From positions 95,350,043 through 95,414,042 of the forward strand of contig CM075853.1 in the NCBI GenBank assembly GCA_037975125.1: DNA of 64,000 nt. Direction: 5' to 3'. A program made the translations under genes and the position numbers. Positions 11,890 to 23,613 of the stretch are shown here, piece after piece. The notes under the pieces are model-generated. The model did no database searches, was not told the origin of the DNA, and saw nothing but the letters and a program-made list of their open reading frames with translations. Position 1 is the stretch's first letter; every line of letters begins with the position of its first letter. This DNA is from Latrodectus hesperus (lineage: Eukaryota > Arthropoda > Arachnida > Araneae > Theridiidae).

Positions 11890-12500
11890 TTTTGTGATTT
11901 CTGCTGCATGGGGAATGTCTGAGGTGAGTACAAGAATGTTTGGAAAGGATGGTGTTATGTGGTATGATGAGAATGTATATTTAAGGTGTTTGTATGGATT
12001 GGATGAAACGAAGGAGAAATTGGAATTCGGTATGAAAGCTGGTTTAATGTTGATAGGTATGAGTATTGTAAGTGGTAAGGATATGAAATTGGTTAATTGG
12101 AAAGATAAGCGATGAATACGAATGGAGGTTGTAAATCTAAAATGAAAGGACATTAAAAATAGTGTGAGAAAGGGTTCCTTTTTTTAATTGAGCAGATTGA
12201 TGATGAATGAAAATTTATTTTAGGTTTATATGTGGGTGAATGAGAGTAAGACTGACTAATATGAAAGAGAGTAAATGTTCTTCTAAGACTGTTCATTTTC
12301 AGTCTTCTTGCTGTAAGGTTCATATGGAAGAAATAATTGAAAGCAGCATTAAATTGGGTCAAGACAGTGTTATTGTTGAGATAGATGAGAATAAATTTGA
12401 GGTAAACGTAAATCTAATCAGGTAAAATGTGTAGAAGGTAAATGGTTTATGAAAGTTGTAGATGATAGAATGTCTGTTTTTGTTGAGTATGATTAGAGAG
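11890..12500 (+). pseudogene. Degenerate ISXO2-like (IS1595/Merlin type) transposase inside the MULE
   Basis: Several frames must be combined to see it. SVRKGSFF (about 12155-12180) recalls the S-x-R-x-GSWF motif of ISXO2-like N-termini. CSSKTVHFQSSCCKVHME (about 12280-12330) and DSVIVEIDENKFE (about 12364-12405) match the DDE-type core, where the family has VEIDESKFGKRKYN. VEGKWFMKVVDDRMS follows in another frame. The upstream 73-residue frame (11894-12115) may be its N-terminal zinc-finger part but is not clearly recognisable. At least three frame changes make it non-functional. It could be a separate insertion in the MULE, or a captured gene; no terminal repeats were found for it. Confidence 0.55.
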
Positions 12501-12505
12501 TTTAA

Positions 12506-12834
12506 GTAATGCCGAATCTAAAAAAACACATTTATATTTCATTAGACACATTATTACTGGATGCATGCTTTTTTAAATTCGATGACAGCAACGGAAGAGG
12601 TGGCACAACAGGTGATAGAAGGCAGGGTATTTTTGTTTTTTTTTTTTCATTTTTTTTTGGCTCACACTTACCATTACTGGAAGCATGTTTTTATTGCATG
12701 TACCCAGTAATGCCGAATCTAAAAAAACACATTTATATTTCATTATACACATTATTACTGGATGCATGCTTTTTTAAATTCGATCACAGCAACAGAAGAG
12801 GTGGCACAACAGGTGATAGAAGGCAGGGTATTTT
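12506..12834 (+). repeat. Direct duplication, 201-bp period
   Basis: A block of about 125 bp starting AGTAATGCCGAATCT at 12506 recurs at 12707, ending in GAAGGCAGGGTATTTT in both. The copies differ at only a few bases (for example GATGACAGCAACGG against GATCACAGCAACAG). They are separated by a T-rich spacer that includes CATTACTGGAAGCATG, a partial third copy. The duplication must be recent. Confidence 0.85.
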
Positions 12835-13316
12835 ACTTTACTTAGTAATATTGAAATGAATTTTTTCTGACTGTTTATTGCACATAACACAGTTATTATA
12901 ATGAAGTGACAAGATTGCTAATAAATAATAGGCAAAATTAAATTTCTTACACATAATATATTTCAATTTTTATTGTACATATCCCACAACTAATAAAATT
13001 ATATAACAATACTGCACATAGACAGGTATAATTAAATTTTATTCAACATACAAAGCCTTATTGCACTTAATGAATTTTATATTAATAAATTGCAAATACA
13101 ATTTACAGATGTTTAACACATACTTTTTAACTCAACTACACATTTTCTTATTTTCTGCTTACCTTAAAGTGAATAAGCAGTATATTAAAATATTCCTTAA
13201 TTAAACAAAACCATTACACAATTGAAATTGCTGATTCTTGAGATTATTTGCTCATAAATAAAATTATTTATTTTTTGCATACCACTTTTTAAATGAATTA
13301 TTTTTGTTGATTAAAA

Positions 13317-16124
13317 TCACACATTAGAAATTGAGGATTTGTCTTTAATTAAGAGATTACAAGCAATACTGTTTGCCTCCAGACTTGATGGCTTCTTATA
13401 TTTTTTAACTATTTTGTTAGCTTGTTTTCGTTTAGTTGAATAAAATCTTTGTTTGATTATCTTTTTATTTGATGGTGATTCATTTTTTGATTGGAATTTA
13501 GTAAGTATTTTTGAAGATTTATTTTCTTTTACCCCTAAAAATGATGCTTGTGCACCTTTTAATATGGTAACCAATTTCATACATTCACCAGGATTAGTAC
13601 ATTGTAGCAAATCTTTTTGTAACTGCGCCAATAAATTTAACCCTTTTGTCTGAGCTGCCAGTAAATTGTTATCACATAATTCATTGGAAACTTGGTGAAC
13701 ATGTGATTCAATTTCATGAGACCTGTTTTCATCACACTCATTGATTAATAACTCATGCTGGGAATCTGGAGATACAGGTTGAAAAACTTGTTTATCAGCA
13801 TTTAGTAATCTGCAAACTAAATGTATATGTTTGCACATATTCCATTGTATAGAATTATCAATGCATGTACACATCATATTATGCAAACATTCTTTGACAG
13901 AATGTGCATTGTAAGGGGCACATTTGCAAATTACATTGCTTTTTTAATCTAACTTCATAAATTTCTCCTACCGTTGTAAAAGATTGGACATACCAACTAT
14001 CTTGCTTATTAACACTAACTTTTGTAATATCTAATTTCATACTTTCATGATGTCTTTTACGAATATTTGACATTTTTACTGACACTTTACCCTTGTGAAT
14101 TGCAATTAATCTTTGGAAACTTTGATCTTTAATAAATTGCATAAGAGCATGTAATGACTTGTCAAGTCTTTTAACTTTTTTACCTTCTAAATATATGTAT
14201 TTAACTGTGCGGTGCATACGTTCTAAATGCATATTAGTATTTATGCCTGCCCATTTCCTATAACAGTATGCCCATTGTTCACATCTGTTAGAATAATATG
14301 TTTCAAAATAATTTGCAAATTGTATGGTATCATTATTATTCTTGAATAAATTAATAACCTTACCAAGAAGAATTTTAAAAGTTTGCTCATCACGTTCTTC
14401 TAATAATGAGCGCAATACTTTATAGGAGTCAGCCTGCAGAGTTTGATTTTTTATGTATTCTGTTAATTTTCTGCGCCAACTGCGGTCAATGTGCCAAGTA
14501 CATAATAATCTTTTGTTTGGTGGCCCAAATACAGAGCACCAAGCATTATGAAAAGAATCTGTATCATCACTCATAAAGACAGAGGGACATATATTTACAC
14601 CAGAACATTTTATACTATTAAAAGCCACCTCTAATGCTTGAGAATCTTGACGATTACTCAGTATTAGGGCGGCAGGAAACCCTTCACGTTTGTCATCTAA
14701 CACACATAATATGCACAGATCAAAATTATAATTATTAATACCATGAGTAAAATCAACACAAACAACATCATTACCGTATAATTTTAGCATATCTTGTTGA
14801 GCATTATTCATGATAACAAGTAAAAAGTCTTCATTTTTAAGGCAATTATTAGTTTCAAAACCTTGTGGTTTGTAATACCTGATTAAAGACTCTGAATTTT
14901 CAATACTTTTAACCCATGCATGCACACTCTGTGCATCATTTGTATCTAATACACCCTGTTCGTGAGGAAAGAATTTATTTTTTATGTTTAATATACCTCG
15001 ACGATCTAACAAATGTAATCGACTAAGTTTATTACCCACTGAATCCCTAATATCATTTAATATTTCAGTGATTGGTTTTTTGTTTGATAGGTCAATTGCT
15101 ATTTTCATACACTCTTCATTGTTCAAACGAATTCTACCTAAATCACAGGTATGACCTACATGGGTCTTAGTAAACTCAACCTTAATTGTACTATTTTCTG
15201 AAAAGGTAACTGTTATCATTGAAGGGCATGTTCCATTTATCTTATTTGTACCTAATATTTTATTGCTGCGTTTGTTATTCCCACGTCCATGAAAATAACC
15301 AGATCGATGACAGTAAAAATATTCATACATTTTACCTTTTATCATATTAGTACCACTATGTTTAACATATTCAGAAGTACATTCTTGTTCTATATTTTTT
15401 TTCCACTCTAAAAATTCTAATTGAGTTTGAAATACCAAATTTTCTTTTTGAATTATTATGTCATGTGTGTTACTAAGATGCTCTTCGTAGCCCTTTTTTG
15501 AAACTAAATCAATTTTACAAATACCACATGTAATTTTATAATGATTTTTATCAGTTTGGGAGTTATGTATGATTGGTACATTGATTGAATCTATGTTGGT
15601 GGAATTTGAACACCCACCACCTAATTCTACATCAACAATTTCAGCAGTAGATTCACTGTTAAAAACACATGTTTCAGTATCTGTTACTTCAACACTAACA
15701 TCTTTGCCATGAATTACTGTCATCATAGCAGGGCACCTTTTATATTTGTCAACTGGCAAGTTTTTATTTTGATGACAATAATAATAATCAACATCTACAT
15801 TATTTCTTCGTTTTGTTCCACATTTCTTAATAAATTTATGAATAACATTTGCATTTTTGAAACCAATAAACTCGTCAATAGAATTGAATCGATACAGTTT
15901 TTTTTAATTTGACTGTCGTGTACCTTCAGCAAATGCGTTTCGTATGCTATACATGAAAAATAAGTTTTACTGCACATACTACAAACATATAAATTCTGCT
16001 GCAGTTCTTTAGTTTGAACATGAATTTTCTTCTTATGTCTGTTTAAGTTAGAATTATTTTGAAACACAGCATTACAAATATTACATACATATTTTTTATT
16101 GTTATTTTGTATATTCAAATCCAT
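13317..16124 (-). pseudogene. MULE transposase with C2H2, two GCM1/WRKY-like fingers, DDE core and SWIM finger
   Basis: Three overlapping minus-strand frames form one protein of about 935 residues. In order: two C2H2 fingers (CNICNAVFQ...HKKKIH; CSMCSKTYF...H), a first CCHC finger of FLYWCH/GCM1-like type (YYYCHQ, RCPAMMTV), another C2H2 finger (CGICKIDL...HLSNTH), a second such finger (YFYCHRSGYFHG, CPSMITVTF), then the MULE catalytic domain with Asp in VVCVDFTHG, Asp in VFMSDDTDSF, a CTWHIDRSW motif and a later Glu (NRCEQWA). A SWIM finger (CTC, nine residues, CKH) and a basic tail close it. The frame breaks twice: in a T8 run (15898-15905) and a T6 run (13940-13945) of the plus strand. No other stop interrupts the domains, so this is either one step from intact or intact with assembly errors. 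Confidence 0.85.
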
Positions 16125-16731
16125 TTTATTCTTGAAACAAAAAAATTCACAAATAAGATTAATTAAAATTGTGGACTTACTATCGGATAAACTTTTCTAC
16201 GCTCCCGAATTCTATAAAATTTCCTCCCTAATTCTGTAAAATTTAAAACGAGTATTTAGCTTTAGCATAAAAATACAATTATATTATATATGCCATTGAT
16301 TAATAATATATAAAATAGTTTAAAAGACAACAAATGTGAGTAATTGGCAAAAGGAATCAATGTCAAATCAAAAATAACAATAATAATTAAAGTACTTTGC
16401 TAACAACCAACAATAAATAATTGGAACTCAATATATATTCGTGGAACCTTGACAATCAAACTTTAAATCTGAGGGCTTTTTAAGCATGATGCCGATATGA
16501 TTACAGAAACTAGATTATTATAAACTTTAACATATTATATTATACAATATGACATACAATAAATGGTAAATTAAAAATAAATTATGCAAAATCTCACTTG
16601 AATATAAAAATCTAAGACTATCAGCAAACAGTGTCACACGGCGTACACAGCAACAGGCGCAAATGACAAAGAAAAAAAATGGCTAATGCATGACGTTAGG
16701 ATTTAGGGCGTGACAAGAATGAAAGGATGTA

Positions 16732-16805
16732 GGGGGTGACAAGAATGAATTCAACAGCCGAGGACTTGGTCTATCGAAGAAAAATTTACTTCCCCTATCC
16801 GCTAG
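16732..16805. repeat. Terminal inverted repeat of the MULE, right end
   Basis: Inverted copy of 11047-11120. Just inside it are two imperfect 30-bp direct repeats (GGGCGTGACAAGAATGAA and GGGGGTGACAAGAATGAA), possible transposase-binding repeats. Confidence 0.8.
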
Positions 16806-16903
16806 TAAAGGACCACAGGCATCAACGTTAATTCTTGTAAATATTTCCGGAATTAACTGGAACCAGTTTCAAAGAAGCCCTTTTCTTATCTTGAGGCTTT
16901 CCT
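16806..16903 (-). pseudogene. Gypsy A integrase fragment between MULE and P insertions
   Basis: On the minus strand this matches the gypsy B integrase around 25684-25780 (AAAGGGCTTCTTTGAAACTG and onward), that is, the stretch between the zinc-binding region and the first catalytic Asp. It begins with the P element duplication and ends with the MULE duplication. Confidence 0.9.
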
Positions 16904-19175
16904 CAGGGCTAGGGAAAACATAAGGGCTGGCTCATCGCTTTGATGTATCGGATGCCGCCTTGTCACCGGAGAGGGGAAGAGCGTGACGTCACTGGGCATC
17001 CACTGGCTGGCATTCTCTATGCTAGCTTGTGTCTAATCGGAGCTTTCTCATTCAATTTTGCTTGTTTAATGTTAATGTTTTCATTTTAAGCAAGAATATT
17101 TTTTAAAGAGGAAAACATGACATCGTGTGCTGTTGCTACGTGTTCAAATATGTATCGAAATACAAAAGGAAAACACATAATATTTCATCGATTTCCAAAA
17201 GAAAATCAAATGCTTTCAAAGGAATGGGTGCAAAAATGTCGAAGAAGTAACAAAATCAACATTAAGAATGCTAGAGTGTGCAGTGAGCATTTTGATTTGA
17301 ATGAATATATGGACGACATGCAAAATCGACTACTTGGTTAGCCAGAGAGAAAAATATTAAAACCGACGACTGTGCCTAATCTTAAGTTAACGGCTTTAAA
17401 CATAATTCAAAATACTCCAAGAGAACAGAGACAAACGAAATAAAGAAGATTAGAAGAAGCTATTGAAATAATTGAGTGTGTGAGTCCACATATAAATTAT
17501 GTGACGCAGAAAATCAATGTGACAGTGATATTAAACGCCTTAAATGCAATGAATTTTTAAAAAATATAGAAGAATTGAAAAAAAGAATATTATGCGCAGA
17601 AAATACAGTGAAATTCTTTAAAAATGAGCAAAAAAGAAATTGAACTTCTACAACAAAAATAAAAGCGATTGAAATCAAATAAAAAATTGCTTTTAAATGA
17701 AATGTAAAAATTAAAAATGAAAATAAAATTACTTCAAAAGGAGAACGTTAAACTTGGGAAGATGGGGATAAATAATTTATTCCCTTATAAGCGTGAAGAT
17801 GAAGAAAATAAGAAGTAAATGGTCATCTGATACTATTTCAAAATGTATTTTGATTCGGTCATTATCTTCAAAATCTTACGATAAGCCAGTAACAAGCCTT
17901 TAAAAGCTGCTTTTGGAGTGCAAAAATATTTTGATACTCAAAAAGAAAATTTAAACGCTATCAAGGAGGAAGTTTTCAATTTACGTGTATTTGGAAAAAA
18001 ATCGGTTTTACTTTTTCAGAAAGGGATTATTGTTTCAATTCATTCTCTTTATGGATTATATGAAGACTTAAAATCTATAAATGTATCTTAAATTTTAACA
18101 AGTAGACTTACTCAAGATGCGCTCGAAAGCCTCTTCAGCCAAATTAGAGGTCTCGGGAGATTCAATGACCATCCTTCTCCTTCTGAAGTAATTATTCGCT
18201 TAAAAATATTGCTCGCAAATAAATTACCTAATTTGTCACCGAAAGTAAACTCTTTAGAAAATGGACCAGACGTTTATTTAACAAGTAAAATGTTAGACTC
18301 TGCATTTAATGTAAAAGAACGTCAAGAAATTATCAATTCTTTTGATTCTCAAGATGATGAATTAAGTCGTGAATTCTTAATTAATCCCTTACCTTTATCT
18401 TAGGAAAATGAACTTGCCTCTTCCAATCCAAATTGTGATATATCTACATTTGAAAAAGAAGCTATGATTTATGTGGCAGGTTATATTGCTTATAAAATTA
18501 AAGATAATTCACTTGGAACTATATCAAGGAATTCAGTCGATATGCCCAATCATTCCGAGTGGATAAATTTAATTTCTGCTGGGGGACTTACTGTTCCAAC
18601 AAAAGCATGGATGGAAACTATAAAACAAATGGACATAATGTTTCGCAAATTTCATAGCGACACATTTTCTAAAGGGAAAAATGTCATAGCAACATAAATA
18701 AATGAAACAGAGTCTTCTTTTCCTACTGTAAATTGAAAGGCAATTAAACATTTTTGTCACTTGAGAACATTTATATGAATTAGGTATTTAAATAGAAATA
18801 CAGCGATAGTACTCATAATAAATCTCAACAGAAAAACAAGAAATGGGTCAATAGTCTAAAAATCAAGATAAGCTGAAGCTAACAGGTAAATATATTTTTA
18901 TATTGGTTATACAATTTTAAGTTAATTTCAATATTAATAATAATTTTTTGGGTTTATTAAATAATAATTGCAAATTTACTAAATATTTGAGAGGCATTTG
19001 TAGTTTTTTTCACTCTGATTAAAAAAAATGAACTTAAAAATAAAAAGTAAGTATTTTGCTTAGAAACTCCACAGGCAGCTTATTCTCCTTGGATGCCTGA
19101 CTACGTCATCAACGGCTATTTCCGGTGACAGTTTTGGGGAGCATTTGAGCCAGCCCTTCTCTTTCCCTAGCCCTG
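16904..19175 (+). mobile_element. P-element-like DNA transposon (THAP type)
   Basis: The ends are inverted: CAGGGCTAGGGAAA, a few differing bases, then GGGCTGGCTCA on the left, with the reverse complement of CAGGGCTAGGGAAAGAGAAG on the right. Subterminal motifs TGTCACCGGA and GGCATCCA are also mirrored. The flanks repeat GGCTTTCCT (16895-16903 and 19176-19184), fitting the 8-bp duplication of P elements with one extra matching base. Gypsy A integrase is collinear across it. Inside is a decayed THAP9-like gene. Confidence 0.88.
17117..18697 (+). pseudogene. P-element (THAP9-like) transposase, decayed
   Basis: It starts MTSCAVATCSNMYRN with a THAP zinc finger (C-x5-C ... CSEHF) in 17117-17341, then a stop. 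Downstream pieces in changing frames include a Lys/Glu-rich coiled-coil part (17450-17820), TQDALESLFSQIRGLGRF (about 18112-18165), which matches the conserved T-Q-D-x-L-E segment near the end of P and THAP9 transposases, and C-terminal pieces at 18209-18403 and 18464-18697 (MIYVAGYIAYKI). Multiple stops and shifts make it inactive. The THAP finger binds the element's own DNA in P transposases (family knowledge). Confidence 0.8.
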
Positions 19176-21254
19176 GGCTTTCCTATTCATTGACATTTGT
19201 CACAAGATTTAACAAAATTTTCAATTTCTTTAAAGCAGTTAGGCCAGTAGAAAGTTTTGCACAGCATATCTTTTGTTTTAGCTATACCTAAATGAGCTGC
19301 AGTTATCGCATGGCAGATCCCTTTTAGCTGGTTGCGAAACTTCTTGGGCACAACTAATAATCTTCTTACAGTTCCATCATTGTCTATTTTATTATAAAAC
19401 AACATTGGATTTATTATAATATATTTATTGTCTTTTGAAGATTGTCGTTTAGCTTGCTCAAAAAGAGGTTTCAAATCTTCGCACACTTTTTGTTCCCGAG
19501 AAAATTCTTCTGGAGATGTCCTTATCAAATCCATCCCTTCAATTTCGGTTTCTAATGGTGGCAAAATTGCATTTTGCTCTAATTCTTCATTTTGTTTAGT
19601 TTTGAGGCAAGACCTAGAGGATTCTATTTCAGAATCAATAATCTCTTTATTCGTGTTATTTTCCTTGCGTCTTTTTTGAGCTCGAGTTTCTATAGCATTT
19701 ATCATATGTATTTTCACCTCTTCACGCCTTTTAATTTCCTCAAATAAAGCGACTGTTTTGTTTCCCAGTAAAAATCTTCCTTGATCCAAAGAATCTCGAA
19801 GAACTGCTGCCTTGGTCAAAATGTGACCTAATTCACAATTTATTTCAACCTCGGCAATAGGTAAGCATACTAAAATTTCATCAAGAAGTGTTCTTAGCCA
19901 AACCTTTTCATTCGAGAACATATCAGGTTTTACGTATTTTCCACAAATCAAATCAAGAGTTGCTCCAGTGTCTCTTAAGATTGGCATTTGAATTCCATTA
20001 ACAGTGCCGATTCTAGTATAAGGAGCCATCAACTCATTAAATGTACTTTTAGCAATTTCGTTGGATGCTACCGATTCTGAGTTCTTTTTTATTTCGTCAC
20101 ACTGAGGCTGCAAATGACTTGCTAATGACTATAAGAACCATACTCATAACATCGGAGTTGTTTTCGTTTTTCAAATTTCTTTTCATGTGAATAATTATTA
20201 TTCTTGAGTCTTTTAGGAACATGAGATTTATGATTCTGAACTACTTCATTAAACTTCAAGGCACGGTTTTAATTTTGTTGACGAAAACCTAAATTATTTC
20301 GAGGGAATTTTGTAAAATCTTTCGTCTTAAAACTATCTCTTAAGCTTTCATATTCGTCTATTTTCTCAGCCAGATCACACGGAGAATTTATTTTAAGCCA
20401 TTCCGCCAAAAAATGCTCTTTAATTTCAATTGGCACACGACGTTTCAATTGATTGGTTACCATTAGTTCCTTAAGCTTGTCAAATGTCGTTATTTCTAAT
20501 TCCGTAAGCCATTCCGTAAAGTAACTATTCAATTCTTGTGCATAATTTCTCCATGATTTTTCTGACGTTTTCTGGTGTTTAAGAAACAATTGTCTTAATT
20601 TTTCGCTATTTAACTTGAATCGTTTAAGAATAAGTTCCTTCACGTAATCGTAATCATCAGCCCTTTCTGAAGGTTCTCTAGCTAACATGTTAGATACCTC
20701 TGAAGGTAAAGCACTTACAAGATAAACTACCAATTCGTTTTTTGAAATATGAGCCATTTTTGCTCTACGCTCAAATTTTTTTATTAAGTATAAAGTCATC
20801 TCATCTTTCCTTTCATCGAATTTTGGCGTTATTTGCATTAATTGAATTTTTTGAGCTTGTTCAGTCCTATTTGTAACTGATTCTGTGTTCGAAATTGCAA
20901 CATTTGAAGAGATTTCCAGACGTATCATTTCCAAAATATGTTCTCTTTCTTCACGTCTTTCTTCTTTTTCTATTTCTCCTCGCCTAATTCTTTCCTCTTT
21001 TTCTAATTCTTCTCGCTTAATTCTTTCCTCTTTTTCTAGTATTTCTCGCCTCTTTCCTCTTTTCTTCCTGTTCCCTTTTAACTCTTTCCTCGATTACCCT
21101 ATCTAATATTTATTTTACTTCTTCCTCGTTAAAGTTTTTACTAGTTAAAATTAATTTTTTAATATCTATGATTTTAAAAGAATCTGGGACAATTTCCCCT
21201 AACTCTTCAGCTACTTCTACTAAATCTCCCTTTTTCCCCGGTGCTAAAAAAGCC
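19176..21254 (-). pseudogene. Gypsy A gag, protease and integrase N-terminal part
   Basis: Minus-strand frames matching gypsy B: gag start at 21254 (MAFLA), a charged coiled coil, capsid-like part 20934-20269, zinc knuckle near 20135 (second Cys changed to Tyr), protease with LRDTGATLDLICG (about 19965-20005), and the integrase zinc-binding region ending SCDKCQ at 19187. Defects include a GAA-to-TAA stop at about 20269, a 12-bp duplication with a stop near 20110, and a CGA-to-TGA stop just after SCDKCQ. Gag and the knuckle lie in the same frame here, which bears on whether the frame change in gypsy B is programmed. Confidence 0.85.
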
Positions 21255-22026
21255 ATTTTATTTATTTAACGCTTTATCTCAGAAGAGATGCAATAATGAG
21301 AGAAAAACAGACTATACCCACCTATATGCAAAATTTTCGTAAATAACTATAGAAATTATTTAACACACTCTACTAATATAAAACATATCCATAAAATTTA
21401 AAAAACTTAAATAAAAACAAACTATATTGTAATACAACAAATAGTGTATAAATAAAAAATCATATATTTTGAAAAGAAGAACAAGTTTAATATTAAATCT
21501 TCTACTCTCGATTTAAAGTTTTTTTTCTATCACCAAGCTAATGTTTGATACTCAGATAAATTGAATCATTAATCAAAAATGTAAATTAAAAAAATGTATA
21601 AATTATATAAAATCATATTCTTATACAGATAGTACTATATTAAATCAGAAAATGAAATTATACATATTTTTAATTCAAAATATAGATCACTACAATTTTT
21701 AACAACAATATAAATTAAAATCTTTAACTAATCTAAACCAGAAATCAGCTTTCGAGATTTCAAATCAATAAACTTAGTTAGTTAATCATACATGACATCA
21801 AAATAATAATAATGTAAGATATTTTAAACATTAAGAAAATATCTTTTTAAATCTTTATCAATGAAAAAAACATATGCGTTTTAAATATTAAATAAATCAG
21901 TTTGATACATTGCAAACAAAGATCAAAACCACATCAATAAATCTCACATTACTTTAAATTCAAACCTATTTGTAATCATGTACTTTCGTTTTCACAAAAC
22001 GAAATCAAAACCTTTCTAAAGTATAT
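21255..22026 (-). other. Leader of gypsy A, inner part
   Basis: Reverse-complement match to the gypsy B leader (about 22840-23613). It ends in ATAT at 22023-22026, the 4-bp duplication made when gypsy B inserted; the leader resumes at 28711. Confidence 0.85.
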
Positions 22027-22239
22027 TGTAATGTCTCACCATCGGCACTTTCGATTTTAAGATCCTATGTTTTTTTTGTGTTTTGTTTGGATTTTCAGAG
22101 AGACTCTCGTTGTACGCGAAGCAGGCGAGAGAGATTGTCGCGAACCCATACATGGCTCCTTGTAAATTTTGTTCATTTTTTAATTAAATGTGTATGTTTC
22201 AAAATTGGAGTCATTTATTTGTTTGTTTGTTTCATAACA
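22027..22239 (+). repeat. 5' LTR of gypsy B
   Basis: Starts TGTAATG and ends CATAACA (6 of 7 bases inverted). Same length as the 3' LTR at 28498-28710, and no difference was seen on reading both through. Confidence 0.93.
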
Positions 22240-22251
22240 AACTTATGTTTT

Positions 22252-22266
22252 TGGTGGCAGCGGTTT
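22252..22266 (+). promoter_or_regulatory. Possible primer binding site of gypsy B
   Basis: TGGTGGCAGCGGTTT begins with TGG twelve bases after the LTR. Gypsy A has TGGTGGTAGCGGTT at the matching place. The spacing is longer than usual, so a second TGG within it could be the true site. Confidence 0.45.
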
Positions 22267-22462
22267 AATGCTTTTTTAATGCTTTGCATTAGCATCCATT
22301 ATGGAAATTAATTATGTGCACTATATTGGATTACGTGCCGCAATGTTGGAATACAGGTAGGCCATTTTGATCAATCTTTCTCTGGCTACTATTGAAAATA
22401 AATAGTTTGGAATGTTATATAAATTGATAGAATATTTAGTTTCAATCTTATTTACGTGGTTT

Positions 22463-22658
22463 TCATGTTATATCAATTAACTTTGTTTATAAGTTTGTAA
22501 ATGGTGTATTCCATATTACAAAGCTAATTTCTGTATTTCGTGTATTCGAATTTACAGTGTTCATGCTATATCAGTTAATTTTGTTTATAAGTTTGTAAAT
22601 GGTGTATTCCATGTTACAAAGCTAATTTCTGTATTTCGTGTATTCGAATTTACAGTGT
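22463..22658 (+). repeat. 98-bp tandem duplication in the gypsy B leader
   Basis: Two adjacent copies (22463-22560, 22561-22658) starting TCATG(T/C)TATATCA and ending in AATTTACAGTGT, with a handful of differences. Gypsy A has only one copy at the matching place (about 28950-29030, inverted). Confidence 0.85.
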
Positions 22659-23613
22659 AATATTTTTTATAAGAAAAGTGTATCTTATTATAATTTGCAT
22701 TTCATAATTTTTATGTAGTTGATGTATTTCAATTCACGTAGGAATATGTTAAAATAACTATGTTGTTATAGATTAATGTGTAAAATCGAAAGTACACTTA
22801 AATTCATAATTTTTTGAATGTTTCACTGAAAGTAGATTTTATGAAAGTAATATATACTTTAGAAAGGTTTTGATTTCGTTATGTGAAAACGAAAGTACAT
22901 GATTACAAATAGGTTTGAATTTAAAGTAATGTGAGATTTAATTATATGTTTTTGATTTTTGTTTGTAAAGTATCCAACTGATTCATTTGGTATTTAAAAA
23001 CGCATATGTTTATTTTCATTGATAAAGATTTGAAAAGATATTTTCTTACTGTTTAAAATATCGTACGTTATTATCATTTTCATGTCGTGTATGATTAACT
23101 AACTAAGTTTATTGATTTAAAATCGAAAGCTGATTTCTGGTTTAGATTAGTTAAAGCTTTTAATTTATATTGTTGTTAAGAATTGTAGTGTTTTATATTT
23201 TGAATTAAATAAGGATTCAAAAATATGTATAATTTCATTTTCTGATTTAATATAGTAGTATTTGTATAAGAATCTGATTTTATAAAATTTATACATTTTT
23301 GATTAATAATTCAATTTATCTGAGTATCAAGTATTAGCTTAGTGATAAAAAAACTTGAAATCGAGAGTAGAAGATTTAATATTAAACTTGTTCTTCTTTT
23401 CAAAATATATGATTTGCTGTTTATACACTATTTGTTGTATTACAATATAGTTTGTTTTCGTTTAAATTTTTAAATGTTATGGATATGTTTTATATTAGTA
23501 GAGTGTGTTAAATAATTTCAGTAGTTATTTACGAAATTTTGTATATAGGTGGGTGTAGTCTGTTTTTCCTCTCATTATTGCATCTCTTCTGAGATAAAGC
23601 GTTAATAAATAAA
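22659..23613 (+). other. Leader of gypsy B
   Basis: AT-rich, no supported gene. It aligns with the leader of gypsy A on the other strand. Only its length, conserved among A, B and C, is notable. Confidence 0.6.

Larger units (their letters stand above)
11047..16805 (-). mobile_element. Mutator-like (MULE) DNA transposon, near-complete
   Basis: Both ends carry an inverted repeat starting CTAGCGGATAGGGGAAGTAA, near-perfect over about 66-75 bp (11047-11120 and 16732-16805), flanked by 12-bp target duplications. It encodes a transposase of about 935 codons on the minus strand and holds the remains of an ISXO2-like transposase gene on the plus strand near its 3' end. It interrupts the integrase of gypsy A, so it is younger than A. 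Animal MULEs usually make 8-12 bp duplications (family knowledge), which agrees. Confidence 0.9.

Noticed and set aside
17890..17960. Possible continuous P transposase frame
   Set aside because: Several stops in all frames between 17341 and 18110; treated as a pseudogene.
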